64,000 nucleotides of DNA from Solenopsis invicta (taxonomy: Eukaryota > Arthropoda > Insecta > Hymenoptera > Formicidae), in contig NC_052671.1 in assembly GCF_016802725.1 (NCBI RefSeq), positions 19,992,231 through 20,056,230 of the forward strand. The letters are read 5' to 3'. Shown in pieces: positions 20,401 through 33,900 of this stretch. The notes below the pieces were generated by a model. It searched no databases, was not told the origin of the DNA, and saw only the letters and a program-made list of their open reading frames with translations. Positions within the stretch are counted from its first letter, which is position 1; the number at the start of each line of letters is the position of its first letter. The position numbers and the translations under genes are program-made.

Positions 20401-22849
20401 TTTTACGTTAAAAAGCGTCAAACAAGCGTTGATCTGCATCAGAAACGAAACTATTGAAGTTCCCTGCGCGAATTGCAAATGAATCGTTATCTATGCGATA
20501 ACTCACGTGTTTTACGTTAAAATGCGTCGAACAAGCGTGGATCTTCATCAGAAACATAACTATTGAAGTTCCCAGCGCGAATTGCAAATGAATCGTTATC
20601 TATGTGATATCTCACGTGTTTTACGTTAAAACACGTCAAACAAGCGGTGATCTGCATCAGAAACGAAACTATTGAAGTTCCCCGCTCGAATTGCAAATGA
20701 ATCGTTATCTATGCGATATCTTACGTGTTTTACGTTAAAAAGCGTCGAACAAGCGTTGATCTGCATCAGAAACATAACTATTGAAGATCCCAGCGCGAAT
20801 TGCAAACGAATCGCTATCTATGCGGTATCTCACGTGTTTTACGTTAAAAAGCGTCAAACAAGCGTGGATCTTCATCAGAAACGAAACTATTGACGTTTAC
20901 AGAGAGAATTGCAAATTAATCGTTATCTATGCGATATCTCACGTGTTTTACGTTAAAAAGCGTCAAACAAGCGTTGATCTGCATCAGAAACGAAACTATT
21001 GAAGTTCCCTGCGCGAATTGCAAATGAATCGTTATCTATGCGATATCTCACGTGTTTTACGTTAAAAAGCGTCGAACAAGCGTTGATCTGCATCAGAAAC
21101 ATAACTATTGAAGATCCCAGCGCGAATTGCAAACGAATCGCTATCTATGCGATATCTCACGTGTTTTACGTTAAAAAGCGTCAAACAAGCGTTGATCCGC
21201 ATCAGAAACGAAACTATTGAAATTCCCAGCGCGAATTGCAAATGAATCGTTATCTATGCGATATCTCACGTGTTTTACGTTAAAAAGCGTCGAACAAACG
21301 TTGATCTGCATCAGAAACGTAACTATTGAATTTCCCAGCACAAATTTCAAATTAATCGTTTTCTATGCGTTATCTTACGTGTTTTACGTTAAGAAGCGTC
21401 AAACAAGCGTGGATCTGCATCAGAAACGAAACTATTGAAGTTCCCTGCGCGAATTGCAAATGAATCTTTATCTATGCGATAACTCACGTGTTTTACGTTA
21501 AAATGCGTCGAAAAAGCGTGGATCTTCATCAGAAACATAACTATTGAAGTTCCCAGCGCGAATTGCAAACGAATCGCTATCTATGCGATATCTCACGTGT
21601 TTTACGTTAAAATGCTTCAAACAAGGGTTGATCTGCATCAGAAACGTAACTATTGAAGTTCCCAGCGCGAATTGCAAACGAATCGCTATCTATGCGATAT
21701 CTCACGTGTTTTACGTTAAAAAGCGTCGAACAAGCGTTGATCTGCATCAGAAACATAACTATTGAAGTTCCCTGCGCGAATTGCAAATGAATCGTTATCT
21801 ATGCGATATCTCACGTGTTTTACGTTAAAAAGCGTCAAACAAGCGTGGATCTGCATCAGAAACGAAACTATTGAAGTTCCCAGCGCGAATTGCAAACGAA
21901 TCGCTATCTATGCGATATCTCACGTGTTTTACGTTAAAAAGCGTCGAACAAGCGTTGATCTGCATCAGAAACATAACTATTGAAGTTCCCAGCGCGAATT
22001 GCAAACGAATCGCTATCTATGCGATATCTCACGTGTTTTACGTTAAAAAGCGTCGAACAAGCGTCGTTCTGCATCAGAAACATAACTATTGAAGTTCCCT
22101 GCGCGAATTGCAAATGAATCGTTATCTATGCGATATCTTACGTGTTTTACGTTAAAAAGCGTCAAACAAGCGTGGATCTGCATCAGAAACGAAACTATTG
22201 AAGTTCCCAGCGCGAATTGCAAACGAATCGCTATCTATGCGATATCTCACGTGTTTTACGTTAAAAAGCGTCGAACAAGCGTTGATCTGCATCAGAAACA
22301 TAACTATTGAAGATCCCAGCGCGAATTGCAAACGAATCGCTATCTATGCGATATCTCACGTGTTTTACGTTAAAAAGCGTCAAACAAGCGTGGATCTTCA
22401 TCAGAAACGAAACTATTGAAGTTTCCAGCGCGAATTGCAAATGAATCGTTATCTATGCGATATCTCACGTGTTTTACGTTAAAAAGCGTCAAACAAGCGT
22501 TGATCTGCATCAGAAACGAAACTATTGAAGTTCCCAGCGCGAATTGCAAATGAATCGTTATCTATGCGATATCTCACGTGTTTTACGTTAAAAAGCGTCG
22601 AACAAGCGTGGATCTTCATCAGAAACGAAACTATTGAAGTTCCCTGCGCGAATTGCAAATGAATCGTTATCTATGCGATATCTCACGTGTTTTACGTTAA
22701 AAAGCGTCGAACAAGCGTTGATCTGCATCAGAAACATAACTATTGAAGTTCCCAGCGCGAATTGCAAACAAATCGCTATCTATGCGATATCTCACGTGTT
22801 TTACGTTAAAAAGCGTCAAACAAGCGTTGATCTGCATCAGAAACGAAAC

Positions 22850-25800
22850 TATTGAAGTTCCCTGCGCGAATTGCAAATGAATCGTTATCTATGCGTTATC
22901 TCACGTGTTTTACGTTATAAAGCGCCGAACAATCGTTGATCTGCATCAGAAACATAACTATTGATGTTCCAAGCACGTATTGCAAATGAATCGTTATCTA
23001 TGCAATATCTTTCGTGTTTTACGTTAAAAAGCGTCAAACAAGCGTTGATCTTCATCAGAAACGAAACTATTGAAGTTCCCTGCGCGAATTGCAAATGAAT
23101 CGTTATCTATGCGATATCTTACGTGTTTTACGTTAAAAAGCGTCAAACAAGCGTGGATCTGCATCAGAAACGAAACTATTGAAGTTCCCAGCGCGAAATG
23201 CAAACTAATCGCTATCTATGCGATATCTCACGTATTTTACGTTAAAATGCGTCGAACAAGCGTGGATCTTCATCAGAAACATAACTATTGAAGTTCCCAG
23301 CGCGAATTGCAAATGAATCGTTATCTATGTGATATCTCACGTGTTTTACGTTAAAACACGTCAAACAAGCGGTGATCTGCATAAGAAACGAAACTATTAA
23401 AGTTCCCCGCTCGAATTGCAAATGAATCGTTATCTATGCGATATCTTACGTGTTTTACGTTAAAAAGCGTCGAACAAGCGTTGATCTGCATCAGAAACAT
23501 AACTATTGAAGTTCCCAGCGCGAATTGCAAACGAATCTCTATCTATGCGATATCTCACGTGTTTTACGTTAAAAAGCGTCAAACAAGCGTTGATCTGCAT
23601 CAGAAACGAAACTATTGAAGTTCCCTGCGCGAATTGCAAATGAATCGTTATCTATGCGATATCTCACGTGTTTTACGTTAAAAAGCGTCGAACAAACGTT
23701 GATCTGCATCAGAAACATAACTATTGAAGTTCCAAGCACAAATTGCAAATGAATCGTTATCTATGCGATATCTTACGTGTTCTACGTTAAAAAGCGTCGG
23801 AAAAGCGTTGATCTGCATCAGAAACATAACTATTGAAGATCCCAGCGCGAATTGCAAACGAATCGCTATCTATGCGATATCTCACGTATTTTACGTTAAA
23901 AAGCGTCAAACAAGCGTGGATCTTCATCAGAAACGAAACTATTGACGTTTACAGCGAGAATTGCAAATTAATCGTTATCTATGCGATATCTCACGTGTTT
24001 TACGTTAAAAAGCGTCAAACAAGCGTTGATCTGCATCAGAAACGATACTATTGAAGTTCCCTGCGCTAATTGCAAATGAATCGTTATCTATGCGATAACT
24101 CACGTGTTTTACGTTAAAAAGAGTCGAACAAACGTTGATCTGCATCAGAAACATAACTATTGAAGATCCCAGCGCGAATTGCAAACGAATCGCTATCTAT
24201 GCGATATCTCACGTGTTTTACGTTAAAAAGCGTCAAACAAGCGTGGATCTTCATCAGAAACGAAACTATTGACGTTTACAGCGAGAATTGCAAATTAATC
24301 GTTATCTATGCGATATCTCACGTGTTTTACGTTAAAAAGCGTCAAACAAGCGTTGATCTGCATCAGAAACGAAACTATTGAAGTTCCCTGCGCGAATTGC
24401 AAATGAATCGTTATCTATGCGATAACTCACGTGTTTTACGTTAAAATGCGTCGAACAAGCGTGGATCTTCATCAGAAACGAAACTATTGAAGTTCCCTGC
24501 GCGAATTGCAAATGAATCGTTATCTATGCGATATCTCACTTGTTTTACGTTAAAAAGCGTCGAACAAGCGTTGATCTGCATCAGAAACGAAACTAATGAA
24601 GTTCCCTGTGCGAATTGCAAATGAATCTTTATCTATGCGATATCTCACGTGTTTTACGTTAAAAAGCGTCGAACAAGCGTTGATCTGCATCAGAAACATA
24701 ACTATTGAAGATCCCAGCGCGAATTGCAAACGAATCGCTGTCTATGCGATATCTCACGTGTTTTACGTTAAAAAGCGTCAAACAAGCGTGGATCTTCATC
24801 AGAAACGAAACTATTGACGTTTACAGCGCGAATTGCAAATGAATCGTTATCAATGCGGTATCTCAGGTTTTTTACGTTAAAAAGCATCAAACAAGCGATG
24901 ATCTGCATCAGAAACGAAACGATTGAAGTTCCCTGCGGGAATTGCAAATGAATCGTTATCTATGCGATATCTCACGTGTTTTACGTTAAAAAGCGTCGAA
25001 CAAACGTTGATCTGCATCAGAAACATAACTATTGAAGTTCCAAGCACAAATTGCAAATGAATCGTTATCTATGCGGTATCTTACGTCCTTTAGGTTAAGA
25101 AGCGTCAAACAAGCGTGGATCTGCATCAGAAACGAAACTATTGAAGTTCCCTGCGCGAATTGCAAACGAATCTTTATCTATGCGATAACTAACGTGTTTT
25201 ACGTTAAAATGCGTCGAACAAGCGTGGATCTTCATCAGAAACATAACTATTGAAGTTCCCAGCGCGAATTGCAAACGAATCGCTATCTATGCGATATCTC
25301 ACGTGTTTTACGTTAAAATGCTTCAAACAAGGGTTGATCTGCATCAGAAACGTAACTATTGAATTTTCCAGCGTGAATTGCAAATGAATCGTTATCTATG
25401 CGATGTCTCACGTGTTTTACGTTAAAATGCTTCAAACAAGGGTTGATCTGCATCAGAAACGTAACTATTGAATTTTCCAGCGTGAATTGCAAATGAATCG
25501 TTATCTATGCGATATCTCACGTGTTTTGCGTTAAAAAGAGTCGAACAAGCGTTGATCTGCATCAGAAACATAACTATTGAAGTTCCAAGCACAAATTGCA
25601 AATGAATCGTTATCTATGCGATATCTTACGTGTTTTACGTTAAAACACGTCAAACAAGCGGTGATCTGCATAAGAAACGAAACTATTAAAGTTCCCCGCT
25701 CGAATTGCAAATGAATCGTTATCTATGCGATATCTTACGTGTTTTACGTTAAAAAGCGTCGAACAAGCGTTGATCTGCATCAGAAACATAACTATTGAAG

Positions 25801-28800
25801 TTCCCAGCGCGAATTGCAAACGAATCTCTATCTATGCGATATCTCACGTGTTTTACGTTAAAAAGCGTCAAACAAGCGTTGATCTGCATCAGAAACGAAA
25901 CTATTGAAGTTCCCTGCGCGAATTGCAAATGAATCGTTATCTATGCGATAACTCACGTGTTTTACGTTAAAATGCGTCGAACAAGCGTGGATCTTCATCA
26001 GAAACGAAACTATTGAAGTTCCCTGCGCGAATTGCAAATGAATCGTTATCTATGCGATATCTCACGTGTTTTACGTTAAAAAGCGTCGAACAAGCGTTGA
26101 TCTGCATCAGAAACATAACTATTGAAGATCCTAGCGCGAATTGCAAACGAATCGCTATCTATGCGATATCTCACGTGTTTTACGTTAAAAAGCGTCAAAC
26201 AAGCGTTGATCCGCATCAGAAACGAAACTATTGAAATTCCCAGCGCGAATTGCAAATGAATCGTTATCTATGCGATATCTCACGTGTTTTACGTTAAAAA
26301 GCGTCGAACAAGCGTTGATCTGCATCAGAAACATAACTATTGAAGATCCCAGCGCGAATTGCAAACGAATCGCTGTCTATGCGATATCTCACGTGTTTTA
26401 CGTTAAAAAGCGTCAAACAAGCGTGGATCTTCATCAGAAACGAAACTATTGACGTTTACAGCGAGAATTGCAAATTAATCGTTATCTATGCGATATCTCA
26501 CGTGTTTTACGTTAAAAGGCGTCAAACAAGCGAATGATCTGCATCAGAAACGAAACTATTGAAGTTCCCAGCGCGAATTGCAAATGAATCGTTATCTATG
26601 CGATAACTCACGTGTTTTACGTTAAAATGCGTCGAACAAGCGTGGATCTTCATCAGAAACGAAATTATTGAAGTTCCCTGCGCGAATTGCAAATGAATCG
26701 TTATCTATGCGATATCTCACGTGTTTTACGTTAAAAAGCGTCGAACAAGCGTTGATCTGCATCAGAAACATTACTATTGAAGATCCCAGCGCGAATTGCA
26801 AACAAATCGCTATCTATGCGATATCTAACGTGTTTTACGTTAAAAAGCGTCAAACAAGCGTTGATCTGCATCAGAAACGAAACTATTGAAGTTCCCTGCG
26901 CGAATTGCAAATGAATCGTTATCTATGCGATATCTCAGGTGTTTTACGTTTTAAAGCGCCGAACTATCGTTGATCTGCATCAGAAACATAACTATTGAAG
27001 TTCCAAGCACGTATTGCAAATGAATCGTTATCTATGCAATATCTTTCGTGTTTTACGTTAAAAAGCGTCAAACAAGCGTTGATCTTCATCAGAAACGAAA
27101 CTATTGAAGTTCCCTGCGCGAATTGCAAAAGAATCGTTATCTATGCAATATCTTACGTGTTTTAAGTTAAAAAGCGTCAAACAAGCGTGGATCTGCATCA
27201 GAAACGAAACTATTGAAGTTCCCAGCGCGAAATGCAAACGAATCGCTATCTATGCGATATCTCACGTGTTTTACGTTAAAATGCGTCGAACAAGCGTGGA
27301 TCTTCATCAGAAACATAACTATTGAAGTTCCCAGCGCGAATTTCAAATGAATCGTTATCTATGTGATATCTCACGTGTTTTACGTTGAAACACGTCAAAC
27401 GAGAGGTGATCTGCATAAGAAACGAAACTATTAAAGTTCCCCGCTCGAATTGCAAATGAATCGCTATCTATGCGATATCTCACGTGTTTTACGTTAAAAA
27501 GCGTCGAACAAGCGTTGATCTGCATCAGAAACATAACAATGAATTTCCCAGCGCGAATTGCAAACGAATCGCTATCTATGCGATATCTCACGTGTTTTAC
27601 GTTAAAAAGCGTCAAACAAGCGTTGATCTGCATCAGAAACGAAACTATTGAAGTTCCCTGCGCGAATTGCAAATGAATCGTTATCTATGCGATATCTCAC
27701 GTGTTTTACGTTAAAAAGCGTCGAACAAACGTTGATCTGCATCAGAAACATAACTATTGAAGTTCCAAGCACAAATTGCAAATGAATCGTTATCTATGCG
27801 ATATCTTACGTGTTCTACGTTAAAAAGCGTCGGAAAAGCGTTGATCTGCATCAGAAACATAACTATTGAAGATCCCAGCGCGAATTGCAAACGAATCGCT
27901 ATCTATGCGATATCTCACGTGTTTTACGTTAAAAAGCGTCAAACAAGCGTGGATCTTCATCAGAAACGAAACTATTGACGTTTACAGCGAGAATTGCAAA
28001 TTAATCGTTATCTATGCGATATCTCACGTGTTTTACGTTAAAAAGCGTCAAACAAGCGTTGATCTGCATCAGAAACGATACTATTGAAGTTCCCTGCGCG
28101 AATTGCAAATGAATCGTTATCTATGCGATAACTCACGTGTTTTACGTTAAAAAGAGTCGAACAAACGTTGATCTGCATCAGAAACATAACTATTGAAGAT
28201 CCCAGCGCGAATTGCAAACGAATCGCTATCTATGCGATATCTCACGTGTTTTACGTTAAAAAGCGTCAAACAAGCGTGGATCTTCATCAGAAACGAAACT
28301 ATTGACGTTTACAGCGAGAATTGCAAATTAATCGTTATCTATGCGATATCTCACGTGTTTTACGTTAAAAAGCGTCAAACAAGCGTTGATCTGCATCAGA
28401 AACGAAACTATTGAAGTTCCCTGCGCGAATTGCAAATGAATCGTTATCTATGCGATAACTCACGTGTTTTACGTTAAAATGCGTCGAACAAGCGTGGATC
28501 TTCATCAGAAACGAAACTATTGAAGTTCCCTGCGCGAATTGCAAATGAATCGTTATCTATGCGATATCTCACTTGTTTTACGTTAAAAAGCGTCGAACAA
28601 GCGTTGATCTGCATCAGAAACGAAACTAATGAAGTTCCCTGTGCGAATTGCAAATGAATCTTTATCTATGCGTTATCTCACGTGTTTTACGTTAAAAATC
28701 GTCGAACAAGCGTTGATCTGCATCAGAAACATAACTATTGAAGATCCCAGCGCGAATTGCAAACGAATCGCTGTCTATGCGATATCTCACGTGTTTTACG

Positions 28801-30900
28801 TTAAAAAGCGTCAAACAAGCGTGGATCTTCATCAGAAACGAAACTATTGACGTTTACAGCGCGAATTGCAAATGAATCGTTATCAATGCGGTATCTCAGG
28901 TTTTTTACGTTAAAAAGCATCAAACAAGCGTTGATCTGCATCAGAAACGAAACGATTGAAGTTCCCTGCGGGAATTGCAAATGAATCGTTATCTATGCGA
29001 TATCTCACGTGTTTTACGTTAAAAAGCGTCGAACAAACGTTGATCTGCATCAGAAACATAACTATTGAAGTTCCAAGCACAAATTGCAAATGAATCGTTA
29101 TCTATGCGATATCTTACGTGTTTTACGTTAAGAAGCGTCAAACAAGCGTGGATCTGCATCAGAAACGAAACTATTGAAATTCCCTGCGCGAATTGCAAAC
29201 GAATCTTTATCTATGCGATAACTAACGTGTTTTACGTTAAAATGCGTCGAACAAGCGTGGATCTTCATCAGAAACATAACTATTGAAGTTCCCAGCGCGA
29301 ATTGCAAACGAATCGCTATCTATGCGATATCTCACGTTTTTTACGTTAAAATGCTTCAAACAAGGGTTGATCTGCATCAGAAACGTAACTATTGAATTTC
29401 CCAGCGTGAATTGCAAATGAATCGTTATCTATGCGATATCTCACGTGTTTTACGTTAAAATGCTTCAAACAAGGGTTGATCTGCATCAGAAACGTAACTA
29501 TTGAATTTTCCAGCGTGAATTGCAAATGAATCGTTATCTATGCGATATCTCACGTGTTTTACGTTAAAAAGCGTCGAACAAGCGTTGATCTGCATCAGAA
29601 ACATAACTATTGAAGTTCCAAGCACAAATTGCAAATGAATCGTTATCTATGCGATATCTTACGTGTTTTACGTTTAAACACGTCAAACAAGCGGTGATCT
29701 GCATAAGAAACGATACTATTAAAGTTCCCCGCTCGAATTGCAAATGAATCGTTATCTATGCGATATCTTACGTGTTTTACGTTAAAAAGCGTCGAACAAG
29801 CGTTGATCTGCATCAGAAACATAACTATTGAAGTTCCCAGCGCGAATTGCAAACGAATCTCTATCTATGCGATATCTCACGTGTTTTACGTTAAAAAGCG
29901 TCAAACAAGCGTTGATCTGCATCAGAAACGAAACTATTGAAGTTCCCTGCGCGAATTGCAAATGAATCATTATCTATGCGATAACTCACGTGTTTTTCGT
30001 TAAAATGCGTCGAACAAGCGTGGATCTTCATCAGAAACGAAACTATTGAAGTTCCCTGCGCGAATTGCAAATGAATCGTTATCTATGCGATATCTCACTT
30101 GTTTTACGTTTAAAAGCGTCGAACAGGCGTTGATCTGCATCAGAAACATAACTATTGAAGATCCTAGCGCGAATTGCAAACGAATCGCTATCTATGCGAT
30201 ATCTCACGTGTTTTACGTTAAAAAGCGTCAAACAAGCGTTGATCCGCATCAGAAACGAAACTATTGAAATTCCCAGCGCGAATTGCAAATGAATCGTTAT
30301 CTATGCGATATCTCACGTGTTTTACGTTAAAAAGCGTCGAACAAACGTTGATCTGCATCAGAAACATAACTATAGAAGTTCCAAGCACAAATTGCAAATG
30401 AATAGTTATCTATGCGATATCTTACGTGTTTTACGTTAAGAAGCGTCAAACAAGCGTGGATCTGCATCAGAAACGAAACTATTGAAGTTCCCTGCGCGAA
30501 TTGCAAATGAATCGTTATCTATGCGATATCTCACGTGTTTACGTTATAAAGCGCCGAACAATCGTTGATCTGCATCAGAAACATAACTATTGATGTTCCA
30601 AGCACGAATTGACAATGAATCGTTATCTATGCGATATCTTTCGTGTTTTACATTAAAAAACGTCAAACAAGCATTGATCTGCATCAGAAACGAAACTATT
30701 GAAGTTCCCAGCGCGAATTGCAAATGAATCGTTATCTATGCGATATCTCACGTGTTTTACGTTAAAAAGCGTCAAACAAGCGTGGATCTTCATCAGAAAC
30801 GAAACTATTGACGTTTACAGCGAGAATTGCAAATTAATCGTTATCTATGCGATATCTCACGTGTTTTACGTTAAAAAGCGTCAAACAAGCGTTGATCTGC
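22850..30900 (+). repeat. two copies of a 37-monomer (4033-bp) higher-order repeat
   Basis: A rare unit with GTTCTACGTT and GCGTCGGAAAAGCG occurs at about 23779 and again at 27812, 4033 bp or 37x109 apart. Neighbouring variants repeat at the same offset (positions 23833/27866, 24160/28193, 24596/28629, 25725/29758 and 26013/30046). Confidence 0.85.
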
Positions 30901-33900
30901 ATCAGAAACGAAACTATTGAAGTTCCCTGCGCGAATTGCAAATGAATCGTTATCTATGTGATATCTCACGTGTTTTACGTTAAAAAGCGTCGAATAAGCG
31001 TTGATCTGCATCAGAAACATAACTATTGAAGATCCCAGCGCGAATTGCAAACGAATCGCTATCTATGCGATATCTCACGTGTTTTACGTTAAAAAGCGTC
31101 AAACAAGCGTTGATCCGCATCAGAAACGAAACTATTGAAGTTCCCAGCGCGAATTGCAAATGAATCGTTATCTATGCGATATCTCACGTGTTTTACGTTA
31201 AAATGCGTCGAACAAGCGTGGATCTTCATCAGAAACATAACTTTTGAAGATCCCAGCGCGAATTGCAAACGAATCGCTATCTATGCGATATCTCACGAGT
31301 TTTACGTTAAAATGCTTCAAACAAGGGTTGATCTGCATCAGAAACGTAACTATTGAATTTTCCAGCGCGAATTGCAAATGAATCGTTATCTATGCGATAT
31401 CTCACGTGTTTTACGTTAAAAAGCGTCGAACAAGTGTTGATCTGCATCAGAAACATTACTATTGAAGATCCCAGCGCGAATTGCAAACGAATCGCTATCT
31501 ATGCGATATCTCACGTGTTTTACGTTAAAAAGCGTCAAACAAGCGTTGATCTGCATCAGAAACGAAACTATTGAAGTTCCCTGCTCGAATTGCAAATGAA
31601 TCATTATCTATGCGATATCTCACGTGTTTTACGTTATAAAGCGCCGAACAATTGTTGATCTGAATCAGAAACATAACTATTGATGTTCCAAGCACGAATT
31701 GCAAATGATTCGGTATCTATGCGATATCTTTCGTGTTTTACGTTAAAAAGCGTCAAACAAGCGTTGATCTTCATCAGAAACGAAACTACTGAAGTTCCCT
31801 GCGCGAATTGCAAATGAATCGTTATCTATGCTATATCTCACGTGTTTTACGTTAAAAAACGTCAAACAAGCGTGGATCTGCATCAGAAACGAAACTATTG
31901 AAGTTCCCTGCGCGAGTTGCAAATGAATCGTTCTCTATGCTATATCTCACGTGTTTTACGTTAAAAAGCGTCGAACAAGCGTTGATGTGCATCAGAAACA
32001 TAACTATTGAAGATCCCAGCGCGAATTGCAAACGAATCGCTATCTATGCGATATCTCACGTGTTTTACGTTAAAAAGCGTCAAACAAGCGTGGATCTTCA
32101 TCAGAAACGAAACTATTGACGTTTACAGCGAGAATTGCAAATTAATCGTTATCTATGCGATATCTCACGTGTTTTACGTTAAAAAACGTCAAACAAGCGT
32201 GGATCTGCACCAGAAACGAAAATATTGAAGTTCCCAGCGCGAGTTGCAAATGAATCGTTATCTATGCGATATCTCACGTGTTTTACGTTAAAAAGCGTCG
32301 AACAAGCGTGGATCTTCATCAGAAACATAACTATTGAAGTTCCCAGCGCGAATTGCAAACGAATCGCTATCTATGCGATATCTCACGTGGTTTACGTTAA
32401 AATGCTTCAAACAAGGGTTGATCTGCATCAGAAACGTAACGATTGAATTTCCCAGCCCGAATTGCAAACTAATCGCTATTTATGCGATATCTCACGTGTT
32501 TTACGTTAAAATGCTTCAAACAAGCGATGATCTGCATCAGAAACGAAACTATTGAAGTTCAAAGCGCGAATTGCAAATGAATCGTTATCTATGCGATATC
32601 TCACGTGTTTTACGTTATAAAGCGCCGAACAATCGTTGATCTGCATCAGAAACATAACTATTGATGTTCCAAGCACGTATTGCAAATGAATCGTTATCTA
32701 TGCAATATCTTTCGTGTTTTACGTTAAACATGGTCAAACAAGCGTTGATCTTCATCAGAAACGAAGCTATTGATGTTCCCTGCGCGAATTGCAAATGAAT
32801 CGTTATCTATGCGATATCTCAGGTGTTTTACGTTAAAAAGCGTCAAACAAGCGTTGATCTGCATCAGAAACAAAACTGTTGAAGTTTCCTGCGCGAATTG
32901 CAAATGAATCGTTATCTATGCGATATCTCACGTGTTTTACTTTGAAAATCGTCGAACAAGCGTTGATCTGCATCAGAAACATAACTATTGAAGATCCCAG
33001 CGCGAATTGCAAACGAATCGCTATCTATGCGATATCTCACGTGTTTTACGTTAAAATGCTTCAAACAAGGGTTGATCTGCATCAGAAACGTAACTATTGA
33101 ATTTTCCAGCGTGAATTGCAAATGAATCGTTATCTATGCGATATCTCACGTGTTTTACGTTAAAAAGCGTCGAACAAGCGTTGATCTGCATCAGAAACAT
33201 AACTATTGAAGATCCCAGCGCGAATTGCAAACGAATCGCTGTCTATGCGATATCTCACGTGTTTTACGTTAAAAAGCGTCAAACAAGCGTGGATCTGCAT
33301 CAGAAACGAAACTATTGAAGTTCCCTGCGCAAATTGCAAATGAATCATTATCTATGCGATATCTCACGTGTTTTACGTTATAAAGCGCCGAACAATCGTT
33401 GATCTGCATCAGAAACATAACTATTGATGTTCCAAGCACGAATTGCAAATGAATCGTTATCTATGCGATATCTTTCGTGTTTTACGTTAAAAAGCGTCAA
33501 ACAAGCGTTGATCTTCATCAGAAACGAAACTATTGAAGTTCCCTGCGCGAATTGCAAATGAATCGTTATCTATGCTATATCTCACGTGTTTTACGTTAAA
33601 AAACGTCAAACAAGCGTGGATCTGCATCAGAAACGAAACTATTGAAGTTCCCTGCGCGAGTTGCAAATGAATCGTTCTCTATGCTATATCTCACGTGTTT
33701 TACGTTAAAAAGCGTCGAACAAGCGTTGATGTGCATCAGAAACATAACTATTGAAGATCCCAGCGCGAATTGCAAACGAATCGCTATCTATGCGATATCT
33801 CACGTGTTTTACGTTAAAAAGCGTCAAACAAGCGTGGATCTCCATCAGAAACGAAATTCTTGACGTTTACAGCGAGAATTGCAAATTAATCGTTATCTAT

